From Ilumatobacteraceae bacterium (GTDB lineage Bacteria > Actinomycetota > Acidimicrobiia > Acidimicrobiales > Ilumatobacteraceae), in the NCBI GenBank assembly GCA_022843125.1, contig JALHOG010000063.1, forward strand, positions 1 through 33,391: a stretch of DNA of 33,391 bases, given 5' to 3'. A program made the position numbers and the translations under genes. This document shows, one piece after another, positions 14,374-23,069 of this stretch. Position 1 is the first letter of the stretch. Every line of letters starts with the position of its first letter. Below the pieces are notes generated by a model that was not told the DNA's origin, did not search any database, and saw only the letters and a list, made by a program, of their open reading frames with translations.

Positions 14374-17300
14374 CGCTGTTCCCTTCGCTCTCGTCGTCCG
14401 CTGTCGGTTCTGCAGCGTCGGCGGTGTCGATCGCAACCAGCTCGTCGTCGTGGCTGTCGACGTGGGGCACCCGGCGCTCCACGGCGACCAGCTGCTCGTA
14501 GAAGCGCCAACGCTCGTCGATCGCCGCCTGGGCGAGGTCGAGCAGCGTTGCCGACCGGTCGGGATGCGACCGGGCGAGCATCGCGTAGCGCGCCTCCTTC
14601 AGCGCGAAGTCGCGCAGCGGGATCGTGGGTGCCGACGAGTCGAGCTGGAACGGGTGCTCGTGCTCGTCCACCGACGGCCGGTACCGGTACAGCGGCCAGT
14701 ACCCCGACTTCACGGCGTCCTTCTGATGGCTCATCGACGTGGTCATGTCGATCCCGTGGGCGATGCAGGTCGAGTAGGCGATGATCAGCGATGGGCCGTC
14801 CCACGCCTCGGCTTCGAGGAACGCCTTGACCGTCTGCACGTCGCTGCCGCCGAGTGCGACCTGGGCGACGTAGACGTTGCCGTAGCTGCGGGCGATGGCG
14901 CCGAGGTCCTTCTTGCCGGTCGACTTGCCGCCGGTCGCGAACTTGGCCACCGCCCCGAGCGGCGTCGACTTCGATGCCTGGCCGCCGGTGTTGGAGTACA
15001 CCTCGGTGTCGAGCACGAGGAGGTTGACGTTGCGGCCGCTGCCGAGCACGTGATCGACACCGCCGTAGCCGATGTCGTAGGCCCAGCCGTCGCCGCCGAC
15101 GATCCAGGTGCTCGACCGCACCAGCTCGTCGGCGATCGATTCGAGCCGTCGCGCCCGTTCGTCGTCGACTCTGGCCAGCCGGTCGCGCAGCTCGCCCACG
15201 CGCCCGCGCTGGACGACGATGTCGGCTTCGGTGGGCTGGGTGTTCGCGAGCAGTGCCGTCGCGAGGTCGGTTCCGATCGAGCCGGCCAGCTCGTCGACGA
15301 GGCGTTCCGCTTCGCGCTGGTGCTGCTCGATGCCGAGCCGGATGCCGAGCCCGAACTCGGCGTTGTCCTCGAACAGCGAGTTCGCCCATGCCGGGCCCAG
15401 GCCCGCACCGTTCTGTGCCCACGGCGTGGTGGGCAGGTTGCCGCCGAAGATCGATGAACAGCCGGTGGCGTTGGCGACGAGCAGGCGATCACCGAAGAGC
15501 TGGGTGAGCAGCTTGAGGTACGGCGTCTCGCCGCACCCGGAGCACGCGCCGGAGAACTCGAACAGCGGCTGCAGCAGCTGGCTGTTCTTGACGCTGTCGT
15601 GGCTGACCGCAGCGCGGTCGAGCTCAGGGATCTCGAGGAAGAAGTCCCACCTGTTGCGTTCCACGTCGCGGTGCTCGTCGGCGTCGCGCATGTTGATCGC
15701 CTTGCGCTTCAGCTCCGTCTTGTCCTTCGCGGGGCACACGTCGACGCACACGCCGCAGCCGGTGCAGTCGTCGGGAGCGACCTGCACGGTCAGGTGGTGG
15801 GCCTCGAGCTCGCGTGATCGGAACGACTTGGTGAGGAAGCCGGTGGGGGCGTCGTCGAGCGCAGCCGTCGGGTACGCCTTCATCCGGATCGCAGCGTGCG
15901 GGCAGACGATCACACACTTGCCGCAGTCGATGCACAGGTCCGGTTCCCAGATCGGGAGCTCGCCGGCGAGCTTGCGCTTCTCGTAGCGGGTGGTGCCGGT
16001 CGGGAAGGTGCCGTCGACCGGCAACGCCGACACGGGCAGCTGGTCGCCGCGCCCGGCCACCAGCATCGCCGTCACCCGTTCGACGAAGCTGCCCGGTTCG
16101 GCGCCGAGGGTCGCGAGCGCTGCGTCGATGATGGTCTCGGCTGCACCGTCGGCGGGCACGGTCAGCTCGACGAGCTCGTCGAGTGCGAGGTCGACTGCGG
16201 CCTGATTGCGTTCGACCACGAGCCGGCCGCGGCGACCGTAGGTCTTGTCGATCGAGCGCTTGATCGCAGCGACGGCCTGTTCGCGTTCGAGCACGCCGGA
16301 CAGTGCGAAGAAGCAGGGCTGCATCACGGTGTTGATCCGGCCCGGCATGCCGAGCTCGCGGGCGATGCGCGCCGCGTCGATCGTGAACACGCGCAGCTCG
16401 CGCTCGACGATCTCACGACGGATCGTCGGCGGCAGGTGCGACCACACCTCGTCGGCCGGATACGGCGCGTTGAGGAGGAACACGCCGCCGTGCGCCGCCT
16501 GCTCGAGCACGTCGAACCGGTCGAGCAAGCCGAACTGGTGGCATGCGACGAAGTCGGCCCGGTCGATGAGATACGTCGAGCGGATCGGCTCAGGCCCGTA
16601 CCGGAGGTGCGACACGGTCATCGAACCCGACTTCTTCGAGTCGTACACGAAGTAGCCCTGCGCGAACTGGCCCGGCTCGTCACCGATGATCTTGACCGAC
16701 TCCTTGTTGGCGCCGACGGTGCCGTCGGCGCCGAGCGCATAGAACACCGCTGACCGGTTGCCGGTCTCGATCGTGAACGTCGGATCGACGTCGAGGCTCA
16801 GGTGGGTGACGTCGTCGATGATGCCGACGGTGAAGCGATGCTTCGGGGACTCGACAGTGAGCTCGTCGAGGGCGGCTTTCGCCATCGCCGGAGTGAACTC
16901 CTTGGACCCGAGCCCGTACCGGCCGCCGATCACACGCACCGTCGCACGATCGGCGTCGACGAGCGTCGTGATGACGTCCTGCAGCATCGGTTCGGCGGTC
17001 GCGCCCGGCTCCTTCGTGCGGTCGAGCACCACGATCGAGCGCACGCTGGCCGGCAGCGCAGCGAGGAACGCTTCGGTCGGGAAGGGCCGGAACAGCCGGA
17101 TCGTCAGCAGCCCGACCCGCTCGCCCTCGGCGTCGAGCCTGGCCACCGCTTCGCCGGCGGCGCCGGTTCCCGAACCCATCATGACGATCACGCGCTCGGC
17201 ATCGGGTGCACCTTCGTAGTCGACGAGGCCGTAGCGGCGGCCCGTCAGCGCCTCGAGTTCTGCGAAGACATCGGTGACGATGCCGGGTACGGCGTCGTGG

Positions 17301-17998
17301 TAGGAGTTGGCTGCCTCGCGTCCCTGGAAGAAGACGTCCGGGTTCTGTGCGGTGCCGCGCACCACCGGCGCGGTGGGCCGCAACCGGCGGTCGCGGTGAG
17401 CGGCGATGCCGGCGGTGCCGATCAGGGCGCGCAGGTCGTCGTCGGTGAGCAGGTCCACCACGTTGATCTCGTGCGAGGTGCGGAACCCGTCGAAGAAGTG
17501 CAGGAACGGCACCCGCGAGCGCAGGGTGGCGGCGTGCGACACGGCGGCGAAGTCGTGGGCCTCCTGGACCGAGCTGGCGCACAGCATCGACCAGCCGGTC
17601 GTTCGAGCTGCCATGACGTCGCTGTGGTCACCGAAGATCGACAGGGCGTGAGTGGCGAGCGCGCGAGCCGCGACGTGGATGACCGTCGGCGACAGCTCGC
17701 CGGCGATCTTGAACATGTTGGGCAGCATCAGCAGCAGGCCCTGCGACGCGGTGAACGTGGTCGCCAGCGACCCTGCCTGGATGGCGCCGTGGAGCGCACC
17801 CGCGGCGCCCGCCTCCGACTGCATCTCGACGACCTCGGGGACCGACCCCCACAGGTTCGGCTGGTCGGCCGCGGCCCACGCGTCGGCGTGCTCGCCCATC
17901 GGTGACGCTGGGGTGATGGGATAGATCGCGACGACCTCGGAGAGGGCGTAGGCGACACGTGCAGCGGCTTCGTTGCCGTCGATGCAGGCTGTCGTCAT
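14366..17998 (-). CDS. nifJ: Pyruvate:ferredoxin (flavodoxin) oxidoreductase
   Basis: A 1210-residue single-chain enzyme that oxidises pyruvate with CoA to acetyl-CoA and CO2, passing electrons to ferredoxin or flavodoxin. Domain I (from residue 1) has YPITPASPMGEH. Two ferredoxin-type clusters follow, CIDCGKC (near 689) and CTGCGVC (near 745). The proximal cluster begins CSGCGETPY (near 818), and the TPP site has NATGCSS, GDGWAYDIGYGG (near 970) and DTEVYSNTGGQ. All Cys ligands look intact. The ATG at 17998 has GAGGAG 10 bases upstream and gives the family's usual N-terminus. The next gene overlaps by eight bases. Such enzymes are oxygen-sensitive in many hosts, so its presence suggests an anaerobic or microaerobic role or a protected form. 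Confidence 0.96.
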   Translation of the reverse strand: MTTACIDGNEAAARVAYALSEVVAIYPITPASPMGEHADAWAAADQPNLWGSVPEVVEMQSEAGAAGALHGAIQAGSLATTFTASQGLLLMLPNMFKIAGELSPTVIHVAARALATHALSIFGDHSDVMAARTTGWSMLCASSVQEAHDFAAVSHAATLRSRVPFLHFFDGFRTSHEINVVDLLTDDDLRALIGTAGIAAHRDRRLRPTAPVVRGTAQNPDVFFQGREAANSYHDAVPGIVTDVFAELEALTGRRYGLVDYEGAPDAERVIVMMGSGTGAAGEAVARLDAEGERVGLLTIRLFRPFPTEAFLAALPASVRSIVVLDRTKEPGATAEPMLQDVITTLVDADRATVRVIGGRYGLGSKEFTPAMAKAALDELTVESPKHRFTVGIIDDVTHLSLDVDPTFTIETGNRSAVFYALGADGTVGANKESVKIIGDEPGQFAQGYFVYDSKKSGSMTVSHLRYGPEPIRSTYLIDRADFVACHQFGLLDRFDVLEQAAHGGVFLLNAPYPADEVWSHLPPTIRREIVERELRVFTIDAARIARELGMPGRINTVMQPCFFALSGVLEREQAVAAIKRSIDKTYGRRGRLVVERNQAAVDLALDELVELTVPADGAAETIIDAALATLGAEPGSFVERVTAMLVAGRGDQLPVSALPVDGTFPTGTTRYEKRKLAGELPIWEPDLCIDCGKCVIVCPHAAIRMKAYPTAALDDAPTGFLTKSFRSRELEAHHLTVQVAPDDCTGCGVCVDVCPAKDKTELKRKAINMRDADEHRDVERNRWDFFLEIPELDRAAVSHDSVKNSQLLQPLFEFSGACSGCGETPYLKLLTQLFGDRLLVANATGCSSIFGGNLPTTPWAQNGAGLGPAWANSLFEDNAEFGLGIRLGIEQHQREAERLVDELAGSIGTDLATALLANTQPTEADIVVQRGRVGELRDRLARVDDERARRLESIADELVRSSTWIVGGDGWAYDIGYGGVDHVLGSGRNVNLLVLDTEVYSNTGGQASKSTPLGAVAKFATGGKSTGKKDLGAIARSYGNVYVAQVALGGSDVQTVKAFLEAEAWDGPSLIIAYSTCIAHGIDMTTSMSHQKDAVKSGYWPLYRYRPSVDEHEHPFQLDSSAPTIPLRDFALKEARYAMLARSHPDRSATLLDLAQAAIDERWRFYEQLVAVERRVPHVDSHDDELVAIDTADAAEPTADDESEGNSDD

Positions 17999-18119
17999 CG
18001 CGACCGTGCTCCTCGGGTGGACAGGGCGCCGGTGTGCGACATCATGGGGCCATTGTGCGGCCCGGCGACCCGGCGCCTGCACGGGCAAAAGTCCCGAGCC
18101 CGTGCGCCATCCGGCAGGA
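17999..18119. other. Leader/promoter region of nifJ with a hairpin
   Basis: GCACGGGC (18079-18086) and GCCCGTGC (18098-18105) form an 8-bp hairpin 81-107 bases upstream of the nifJ start. CACAAT (minus strand, near 18058) may be a -10 box. No gene is seen. The hairpin could be an operator or the tail of an upstream transcript. Confidence 0.3.
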
Positions 18120-18150
18120 ACACCTGATCAGACGTCAGCAGATCAGGTGT
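18120..18150 (-). terminator. Terminator of the GNAT/acyl-CoA synthetase gene
   Basis: A perfect 10-bp stem (ACACCTGATC/GATCAGGTGT) with an 11-base loop starts 10 bases after the stop of the gene at 18160. No U-tract is present. Confidence 0.6.
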
Positions 18151-18159
18151 GCGGCCGGG

Positions 18160-20727
18160 TCACTCCAGCCGGCGCGTGGCCGGCTCGGCCCGATCGGGCC
18201 GTCTGACCACGAGCACTGCGTCGACCACGCGACAGCTCTCGGCGTTCACCACGACCGGGTTCAGATCGAGCTCGGCGATCTCGGGGTGGTCGGAACCCAA
18301 CTGGGCGACGCGCGACACCACGTCGGCGAGCTGGTCGAGACACTCGGGAGCGAGCGCGGCCGACGCACGTGTGTCGGCGATCATCGCGAGCGCCGTCGAC
18401 GGTGACACCGGAGCGAGGCGGCTCGACTCGTCTGCGATCGCGTCGGCCTGGATACCGCCGAGCCCGACGGTGACCAGCGGACCGACCCGCTCGTCGTCGC
18501 GGACGCGGATGCGAATGTCGACACCCGGGGGCGCCATCCCCTGGACGAGCACGGTTCCCGCCTCGTCTCCGAGGTGGGCGCGCATCGTCGCGACCGCGCG
18601 TTCGACGTCGGCCCGGTCGCCGAGGTCGAGGGCGACACCCGCTTCGGCGGTGCGGCCGGCCCGCCGCCCGGTGACCTTCACCGCCACCGGGAAGCCGATC
18701 TCAGCGGCCACCGACGACACCTCGGCCGGGTCGTCGGTGCTCACCCGTCGCGTGACCGGCATGTGGACGCCGTAGCACCAGAGCAGCGAGCGAACGACCT
18801 CGGGTGACGCCTGGACCGGGCCGGTCTGTCCGGGCGGGAGCAGCTCGTCGATCATCGCCCCGGCGGCGGCGACGTCGATGTGGTCGGGGACCGGCTCCTC
18901 CTCGCCGTCGTCGGCGCCCTCGGTGCGTCGCCACTCGGCGTGGGCCGCGATGCGACCGAGCACAGCCGCAGCCTGCTCGGGGAACGAGAACGACGGCACA
19001 CCGGAACCCGGTCGGATCGGGCCATCACCGGCGCCGAGCATCACGGCGACGACCGGCTTGGTTGCTCCTGCGCACGCCAGGTCGATCGCCTCGGCTGCGG
19101 CGCCGATCGCCACGCTCAGCGGGGGAGCGTGGATCACCATCACCGCTTCGACGTCCGGTGCCGCGAGCGCGGCCCGCACCGCCGTGCCGTAGTCGTCGGC
19201 GGTGCTGCTGAACGACAGCTGAACCGGCGCACCGACGACCTCGAGCCCGACCGCTTCGAGGGTGGCCGCAGCGAGCACGCCCGGGCTCGTGGAGTTGGTG
19301 ACCACGGCGACCCGGTTACCTGCCGGCAGCGGCTGGGTCGACAGCACCCTGGCGGTGTCGAGCATCGCCGTCACGGTGGGCACCTCGATCACTCCGGTGT
19401 CGCGGTACAGCGCCTCGTTGCCGGCACCGATGAGCGCAGCACCCGTGCGCACGACGACGACCGGGCGACGCTGGGCGACGCGCCGGGCGATGCGGGCGAA
19501 CTTGCGCGGATTGCCGAGCGTCTCGGTGTAGATCGCGATGACCTCGGTGGCCTCGTCGTCCTCCCAGAACTGGAGGAGATCGTTGCCGGACACGTCGGCC
19601 TTGTCGCCGAGCGACACGAACCATGACACGGGCAGCTGGAGTTGCGCCGCGAGTCGCAGCAGGCCGATCCCGAGCGTGCCCGACTGCATCGAGATGCCGA
19701 CGTTCCCCGGGTGCAGCGGCACCTCGGCGAGCGATGCGTTGAGCGCGATGTCGTGACGCGGCGACGCGATGCCCATCGATCCGGGGCCGATGATGCGCAA
19801 CCCGGCGCGCCGGCAGTGGGCGACGATCTCCGGGATGTCGAGATGGTCGACACCGTCGGCCGGCGAGGTGGTCACCACGACCGCGCCGCGGACCCGCTTG
19901 TCGATGCACTGCTGCAGCGTGGCCTCGAGTGCGGTGACCGGCACGGCCACGATCGCGAGGCTGACATCGTCGGGGATGTCGACGACGCTCGCGTACGCGG
20001 CGACACCGCCGACGGTGGCGTGGCGGGGGTTGACGGGGTAGGTGCGACGCCGCGTGTCGGCGCTGACGATCTGCCACAGCGCCCGGCCCACCGAGTCGGG
20101 CTCGTCGGACGCACCGATCACGGCGACCGACGTCGCGAGCAGCACCCGCGCCATCGCTCGCGAGTCGGCGCGCTGTTCGCGCCGTTCGACCGAGTCGATG
20201 AACGATGACGTGTCGGCGAGTGCGAAGTCGACGTCGATCACGCCCGACTCGAAACGCCGATGGACCGGCCATCCCGCCTTCGCGAACACGGTCAGCATGC
20301 CTCGGTTGTCGCCGAGGGTCTGAGCGGTGAAGCGTTCGATGCCATTGGAGCGGGCGACCGCCGCGAGGTGCTCGAGCATCAGCGTCGCGATGCCCTTGCC
20401 GTGGTGTGCATCGTCGACCTGGAACGCGACCTCCGCGTCGTCGCGGTTGTTCCAGCGTTCGTAGCTCGCCCAGGCCACGAAGTCGCCGCGCTCCTCGACG
20501 ACGAACGCAGCGCGATCGACGAAGTCGACGGTGGTGAAGCGCACGAGCTCGGCGTCGCTGAGATCGGGCTTGGGCGAGAAGTACCGGAAGTAGCGGTTCT
20601 CCGCCGATTGGGCGGCGTGGAACGCGGCCAACGCTGGAGCATCGTCGGGCGTGATCGGCCGGATCACTGCGGACGCGCCGTCACCCAGTACGACGGTCGA
20701 GGTCCACCGTTCCGCGACGTCCTCCAT
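18160..20727 (-). CDS. Pat-like protein: GNAT acetyltransferase fused to an NDP-forming acyl-CoA-synthetase-like module
   Basis: An 855-residue fusion. Residues about 20-170 form a GNAT domain (acetyl-CoA loop HHGKGIA at 108-114, acidic E99 before it). Residues about 198-330 are a CoA-binding Rossmann domain (VAVIGASDEP). Residues about 340-600 are the two succinyl-CoA-ligase-like domains. Residues about 665-855 are an ATP-grasp domain (FPVAVKVTG, VLVQGM, ELDLNPVVV). Salmonella Pat has the same parts in the opposite order and acetylates and silences acetyl-CoA synthetase. The usual catalytic motif SHTGxLAG, expected near 430-440, is absent (ALIGAGNEALYRD), so the ligase part probably senses ligand rather than making acyl-CoA. 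The ATG at 20727 has CAAGCT six bases upstream. It lies beside nifJ, an acetyl-CoA-producing gene. Confidence 0.88.
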   Translation of the reverse strand: MEDVAERWTSTVVLGDGASAVIRPITPDDAPALAAFHAAQSAENRYFRYFSPKPDLSDAELVRFTTVDFVDRAAFVVEERGDFVAWASYERWNNRDDAEVAFQVDDAHHGKGIATLMLEHLAAVARSNGIERFTAQTLGDNRGMLTVFAKAGWPVHRRFESGVIDVDFALADTSSFIDSVERREQRADSRAMARVLLATSVAVIGASDEPDSVGRALWQIVSADTRRRTYPVNPRHATVGGVAAYASVVDIPDDVSLAIVAVPVTALEATLQQCIDKRVRGAVVVTTSPADGVDHLDIPEIVAHCRRAGLRIIGPGSMGIASPRHDIALNASLAEVPLHPGNVGISMQSGTLGIGLLRLAAQLQLPVSWFVSLGDKADVSGNDLLQFWEDDEATEVIAIYTETLGNPRKFARIARRVAQRRPVVVVRTGAALIGAGNEALYRDTGVIEVPTVTAMLDTARVLSTQPLPAGNRVAVVTNSTSPGVLAAATLEAVGLEVVGAPVQLSFSSTADDYGTAVRAALAAPDVEAVMVIHAPPLSVAIGAAAEAIDLACAGATKPVVAVMLGAGDGPIRPGSGVPSFSFPEQAAAVLGRIAAHAEWRRTEGADDGEEEPVPDHIDVAAAGAMIDELLPPGQTGPVQASPEVVRSLLWCYGVHMPVTRRVSTDDPAEVSSVAAEIGFPVAVKVTGRRAGRTAEAGVALDLGDRADVERAVATMRAHLGDEAGTVLVQGMAPPGVDIRIRVRDDERVGPLVTVGLGGIQADAIADESSRLAPVSPSTALAMIADTRASAALAPECLDQLADVVSRVAQLGSDHPEIAELDLNPVVVNAESCRVVDAVLVVRRPDRAEPATRRLE

Positions 20728-20823
20728 GCCACGAGCTTGCCACGTCTGCCGGACACTCCGGCCGTGGAGCCCCGCGAAGCGGGGATGAACATGTCACGTC
20801 ACGCGGGCGGTGGGACGATTCCG

Positions 20824-20829
20824 TAGCCT
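20824..20829 (+). promoter_or_regulatory. -10 box TAGCCT for leaderless murI
   Basis: TAGCCT, a seven-base spacer, then the GTG at 20837. There is no Shine-Dalgarno sequence. Confidence 0.6.
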
Positions 20830-20836
20830 GGCGCCC

Positions 20837-21634
20837 GTGCAACGGCCGATCGGCATGTTCGACTCGGGGTTCGGCGGGCTCACGGTGGCCCGCGCCCTGA
20901 TCGACCTGCTGCCCGACGAGGACCTCGTCTACATCGGCGACACCGGCCGCTACCCATATGGCCCGAAGCCGGCGAGCGAGGTGCGCGAGTACGCCCACGA
21001 ACTGGCCTGGTCGCTCGTCGACGAGTTCGGTGTCAAGGCGGTCGTCGTCGCGTGCAACACCGCCACCGCGGCCGGGCTCGATGACCTGCGAGCAGAGCTT
21101 CCGGTCCCGGTGATCGACGTCATCGAGCCCGGTGCGAACGCCCTGGTGCGCGCCACCGAGACGGGTCGCGTCGGCGTGATCGGCACCGTCGGCACGATCT
21201 CGTCGGGCGCGTACATCGACGCCGTCGCGCGCACGGGTGCACCCGTGCACCTGTCGAGCGCGGCATGCCCCGGGTTCGTCGAGTTCGTCGAACGGGGTGT
21301 CACGGTCGGCGACGAGGTGCTCGTGCTCGCCGAGCGCCTCCTCGCACCGATCAGCGAAGCCGGCATCGATGCGCTCCTGCTCGGTTGCACCCACTATCCG
21401 TTCCTCGCCCGCACGATCAGCGACGTGATGGGGCCGCAGGTGACGCTGGTGAGTTCGGCCGACGAGACCGCGTTCGCGGCGTGGGCGCTGCTCGCCGAGC
21501 TCGGACTGCTCCGAGCGAAGGGCAGCGGCCCCGGGCGGCATCGTTTCCTGTCGAGCGGCGACATCGAGTGGTTCCGCATCCTCGGCGGTCGTCTCCTCGG
21601 CCCCGAGCTCGACCACACGGAGCCCTGGCCTTGA
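20837..21634 (+). CDS. murI: Glutamate racemase
   Basis: A 265-residue cofactor-free racemase that makes D-glutamate for peptidoglycan. The two catalytic cysteines are C73 (VACNTAT) and C184 (GCTHYPFL, with H186). D9 of the FDSGFGG signature and the PYG motif (YPYGPK) are present. The GTG at 20837 follows the TAGCCT box and yields the standard N-terminus; an ATG at 20843 or upstream codons are less likely. It opens a three-gene run murI-rph-rdgB, the same order as in Mycobacterium tuberculosis Rv1338-Rv1341. The gap to rph is 78 bases and contains a palindrome. Confidence 0.97.
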   Translation: MQRPIGMFDSGFGGLTVARALIDLLPDEDLVYIGDTGRYPYGPKPASEVREYAHELAWSLVDEFGVKAVVVACNTATAAGLDDLRAELPVPVIDVIEPGANALVRATETGRVGVIGTVGTISSGAYIDAVARTGAPVHLSSAACPGFVEFVERGVTVGDEVLVLAERLLAPISEAGIDALLLGCTHYPFLARTISDVMGPQVTLVSSADETAFAAWALLAELGLLRAKGSGPGRHRFLSSGDIEWFRILGGRLLGPELDHTEPWP

Positions 21635-21648
21635 CGTGGCGCGGTGGT

Positions 21649-21702
21649 ATGAACGAGCCCACCAGCGGATCGGGATCCCGATCCGCATCAGCAGCAGCAT
21701 GA
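21649..21702 (+). promoter_or_regulatory. rph leader: short upstream reading frame with perfect 22-base palindrome
   Basis: The gap holds a 17-codon reading frame (ATG 21649 to TGA 21700-21702) made mostly of Ser, Gly and Ala codons. It ends 10 bases before the rph ATG, beside the rph ribosome site. Inside it lies a perfect 22-base palindrome (21665-21686, GCGGATCGGGA and its complement), able to form a hairpin. No ribosome site precedes the short frame, so translation is unproven. Confidence 0.3.
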
Positions 21703-21712
21703 GGGAGACACG

Positions 21713-22465
21713 ATGACCACGAGGCCGGATGGACGGGCGGTCGACGAGTTGCGGCCGATGACCTTCGAGCGCGACTACACCGAGATGGCGGCCGGCTCGT
21801 GCCTCGTGTCGTTCGGCAAGACCCGGGTGCTCTGCACCGCGTCGGTCGACGACGATGTGCCGCGCTGGATGCGCGGCAGCGGCAAGGGCTGGGTCACCGC
21901 CGAGTACTCGATGTTGCCCGGGTCGTCGCCCGAGCGTGTCGGGCGCGAAGCCGCGAAGGGGAAGCAGAGCGGGCGTACCGTCGAGATCCAGCGCCTCATC
22001 GGGCGAGCGCTCCGCGCCGCCTGCGACATGAAGGTCCTCGGTGAGCGCCAGGTGATCGTCGACTGCGACGTGCTCCAGGCCGATGGCGGGACCCGCACTG
22101 CGAGCATCTGCGGTGGCTTCATCGCGCTCCACGACGCGCTCACTCGGGTGATGCAGCAGGGCGGGATCGCCGCCCACCCGCTGCATTCGTTCTGCTCCGC
22201 GATCAGCGTCGGCATCGTCGACGGTGTCCCGCTGCTCGACCTGCCCTACGTCGAAGACAGCCGGGCGGAGGTCGACATGAACGTCGTGATGCTCACCCCG
22301 ACCGCCGGCGGCGACGCCCGTTTCGTCGAGGTGCAGGGCACCGCCGAGGGCATGGCCTTCAGCCGTGGCGAGCTCGATTCGCTCCTGGCCCTCGCCGAGC
22401 ACGGTCTCGCTCAGATCACCGCCCTCCAACGACGGCTCGTCGACGTGCCGCCCGTGGCCCGGTGA
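21713..22465 (+). CDS. rph: Ribonuclease PH
   Basis: A 250-residue 3'-to-5' phosphorolytic exoribonuclease that trims tRNA 3' ends. Visible signatures are the N-terminal [35 protein letters not shown], the Arg-rich [18 protein letters not shown] segment (phosphate and RNA binding), [16 protein letters not shown] and MNVVMLT. Length and order are standard. GGGAGA about five bases before the ATG is a good ribosome site. RdgB starts 10 bases after its stop, so the two are very likely co-transcribed. Confidence 0.97.
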   Translation: MTTRPDGRAVDELRPMTFERDYTEMAAGSCLVSFGKTRVLCTASVDDDVPRWMRGSGKGWVTAEYSMLPGSSPERVGREAAKGKQSGRTVEIQRLIGRALRAACDMKVLGERQVIVDCDVLQADGGTRTASICGGFIALHDALTRVMQQGGIAAHPLHSFCSAISVGIVDGVPLLDLPYVEDSRAEVDMNVVMLTPTAGGDARFVEVQGTAEGMAFSRGELDSLLALAEHGLAQITALQRRLVDVPPVAR

Positions 22466-22475
22466 GGTCCGACCG

Positions 22476-23069
22476 ATGACCGAACGCATGCGCCTGGTGT
22501 GCGCGTCTGCCAACCCCGACAAGGTCGCGGAGATCGCTGCGATCCTCGGCGACGCCGTCGAACTCCTGCCGCGCCCGGCCGACGTGCCCGACGTCGTCGA
22601 GGACGCCGGCTCGCTCGAGGGCAACGCCCGGCTCAAGGCCATCGCGATCAGTGCCGCAGCGGGCCTGCCCGCGGTCGCCGACGACACCGGGCTCGAGGTC
22701 GACGCGCTCGACGGTGCGCCCGGTGTCGACGCCGCGCTGTACGCCGGCGCTGGCTGCAGCTACGCCGACAACCGGGAGAAGCTGCTGCGCGAACTGGGCG
22801 ACACCGACGATCGGTCGGCTCGCTTCCGCACCGTGACGCTCGTCCGGTGGCCCGATGGCCGGGAGCTCGCGGTCGACGGAGTCTGCCCCGGCACGATCAC
22901 TCGCGAGGAGCGTGGGCCGGGCGGCTTCGGGTATGACGCCGTGTTTGCGCCGGCCGAGGGCGACGGCCGCACGTTCGGCGAGATGACCCACGACGAGAAG
23001 CATGCGATCTCGCATCGGGGTCGCGCGTTCCGGAACCTGCTCGTCGCGCTCAACGACCTGCCCAGGTGA
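22476..23069 (+). CDS. rdgB: RdgB/HAM1-family non-canonical purine NTP pyrophosphatase
   Basis: A 197-residue enzyme that hydrolyses ITP, dITP and XTP to monophosphates and keeps deaminated purines out of nucleic acids. Signatures are ASANPDKVAEIAAIL (nucleotide-binding start), PAVADDTGLEVDALDGAPGV (metal Asp residues), GPGGFGYDAVFAP, and KHAISHRGRAF near the end. TGAGG overlapping the rph stop acts as the ribosome site for ATG 22476; a second ATG at 22488 is an alternative. Its last 20 bases overlap the 3' end of the convergent gene at 23050. Confidence 0.96.
   Translation: MTERMRLVCASANPDKVAEIAAILGDAVELLPRPADVPDVVEDAGSLEGNARLKAIAISAAAGLPAVADDTGLEVDALDGAPGVDAALYAGAGCSYADNREKLLRELGDTDDRSARFRTVTLVRWPDGRELAVDGVCPGTITREERGPGGFGYDAVFAPAEGDGRTFGEMTHDEKHAISHRGRAFRNLLVALNDLPR

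Noticed and set aside
20681..22687. A 668-codon minus-strand frame across murI and rph
   Set aside because: Spans two certain genes antisense; no domain, no start signal.
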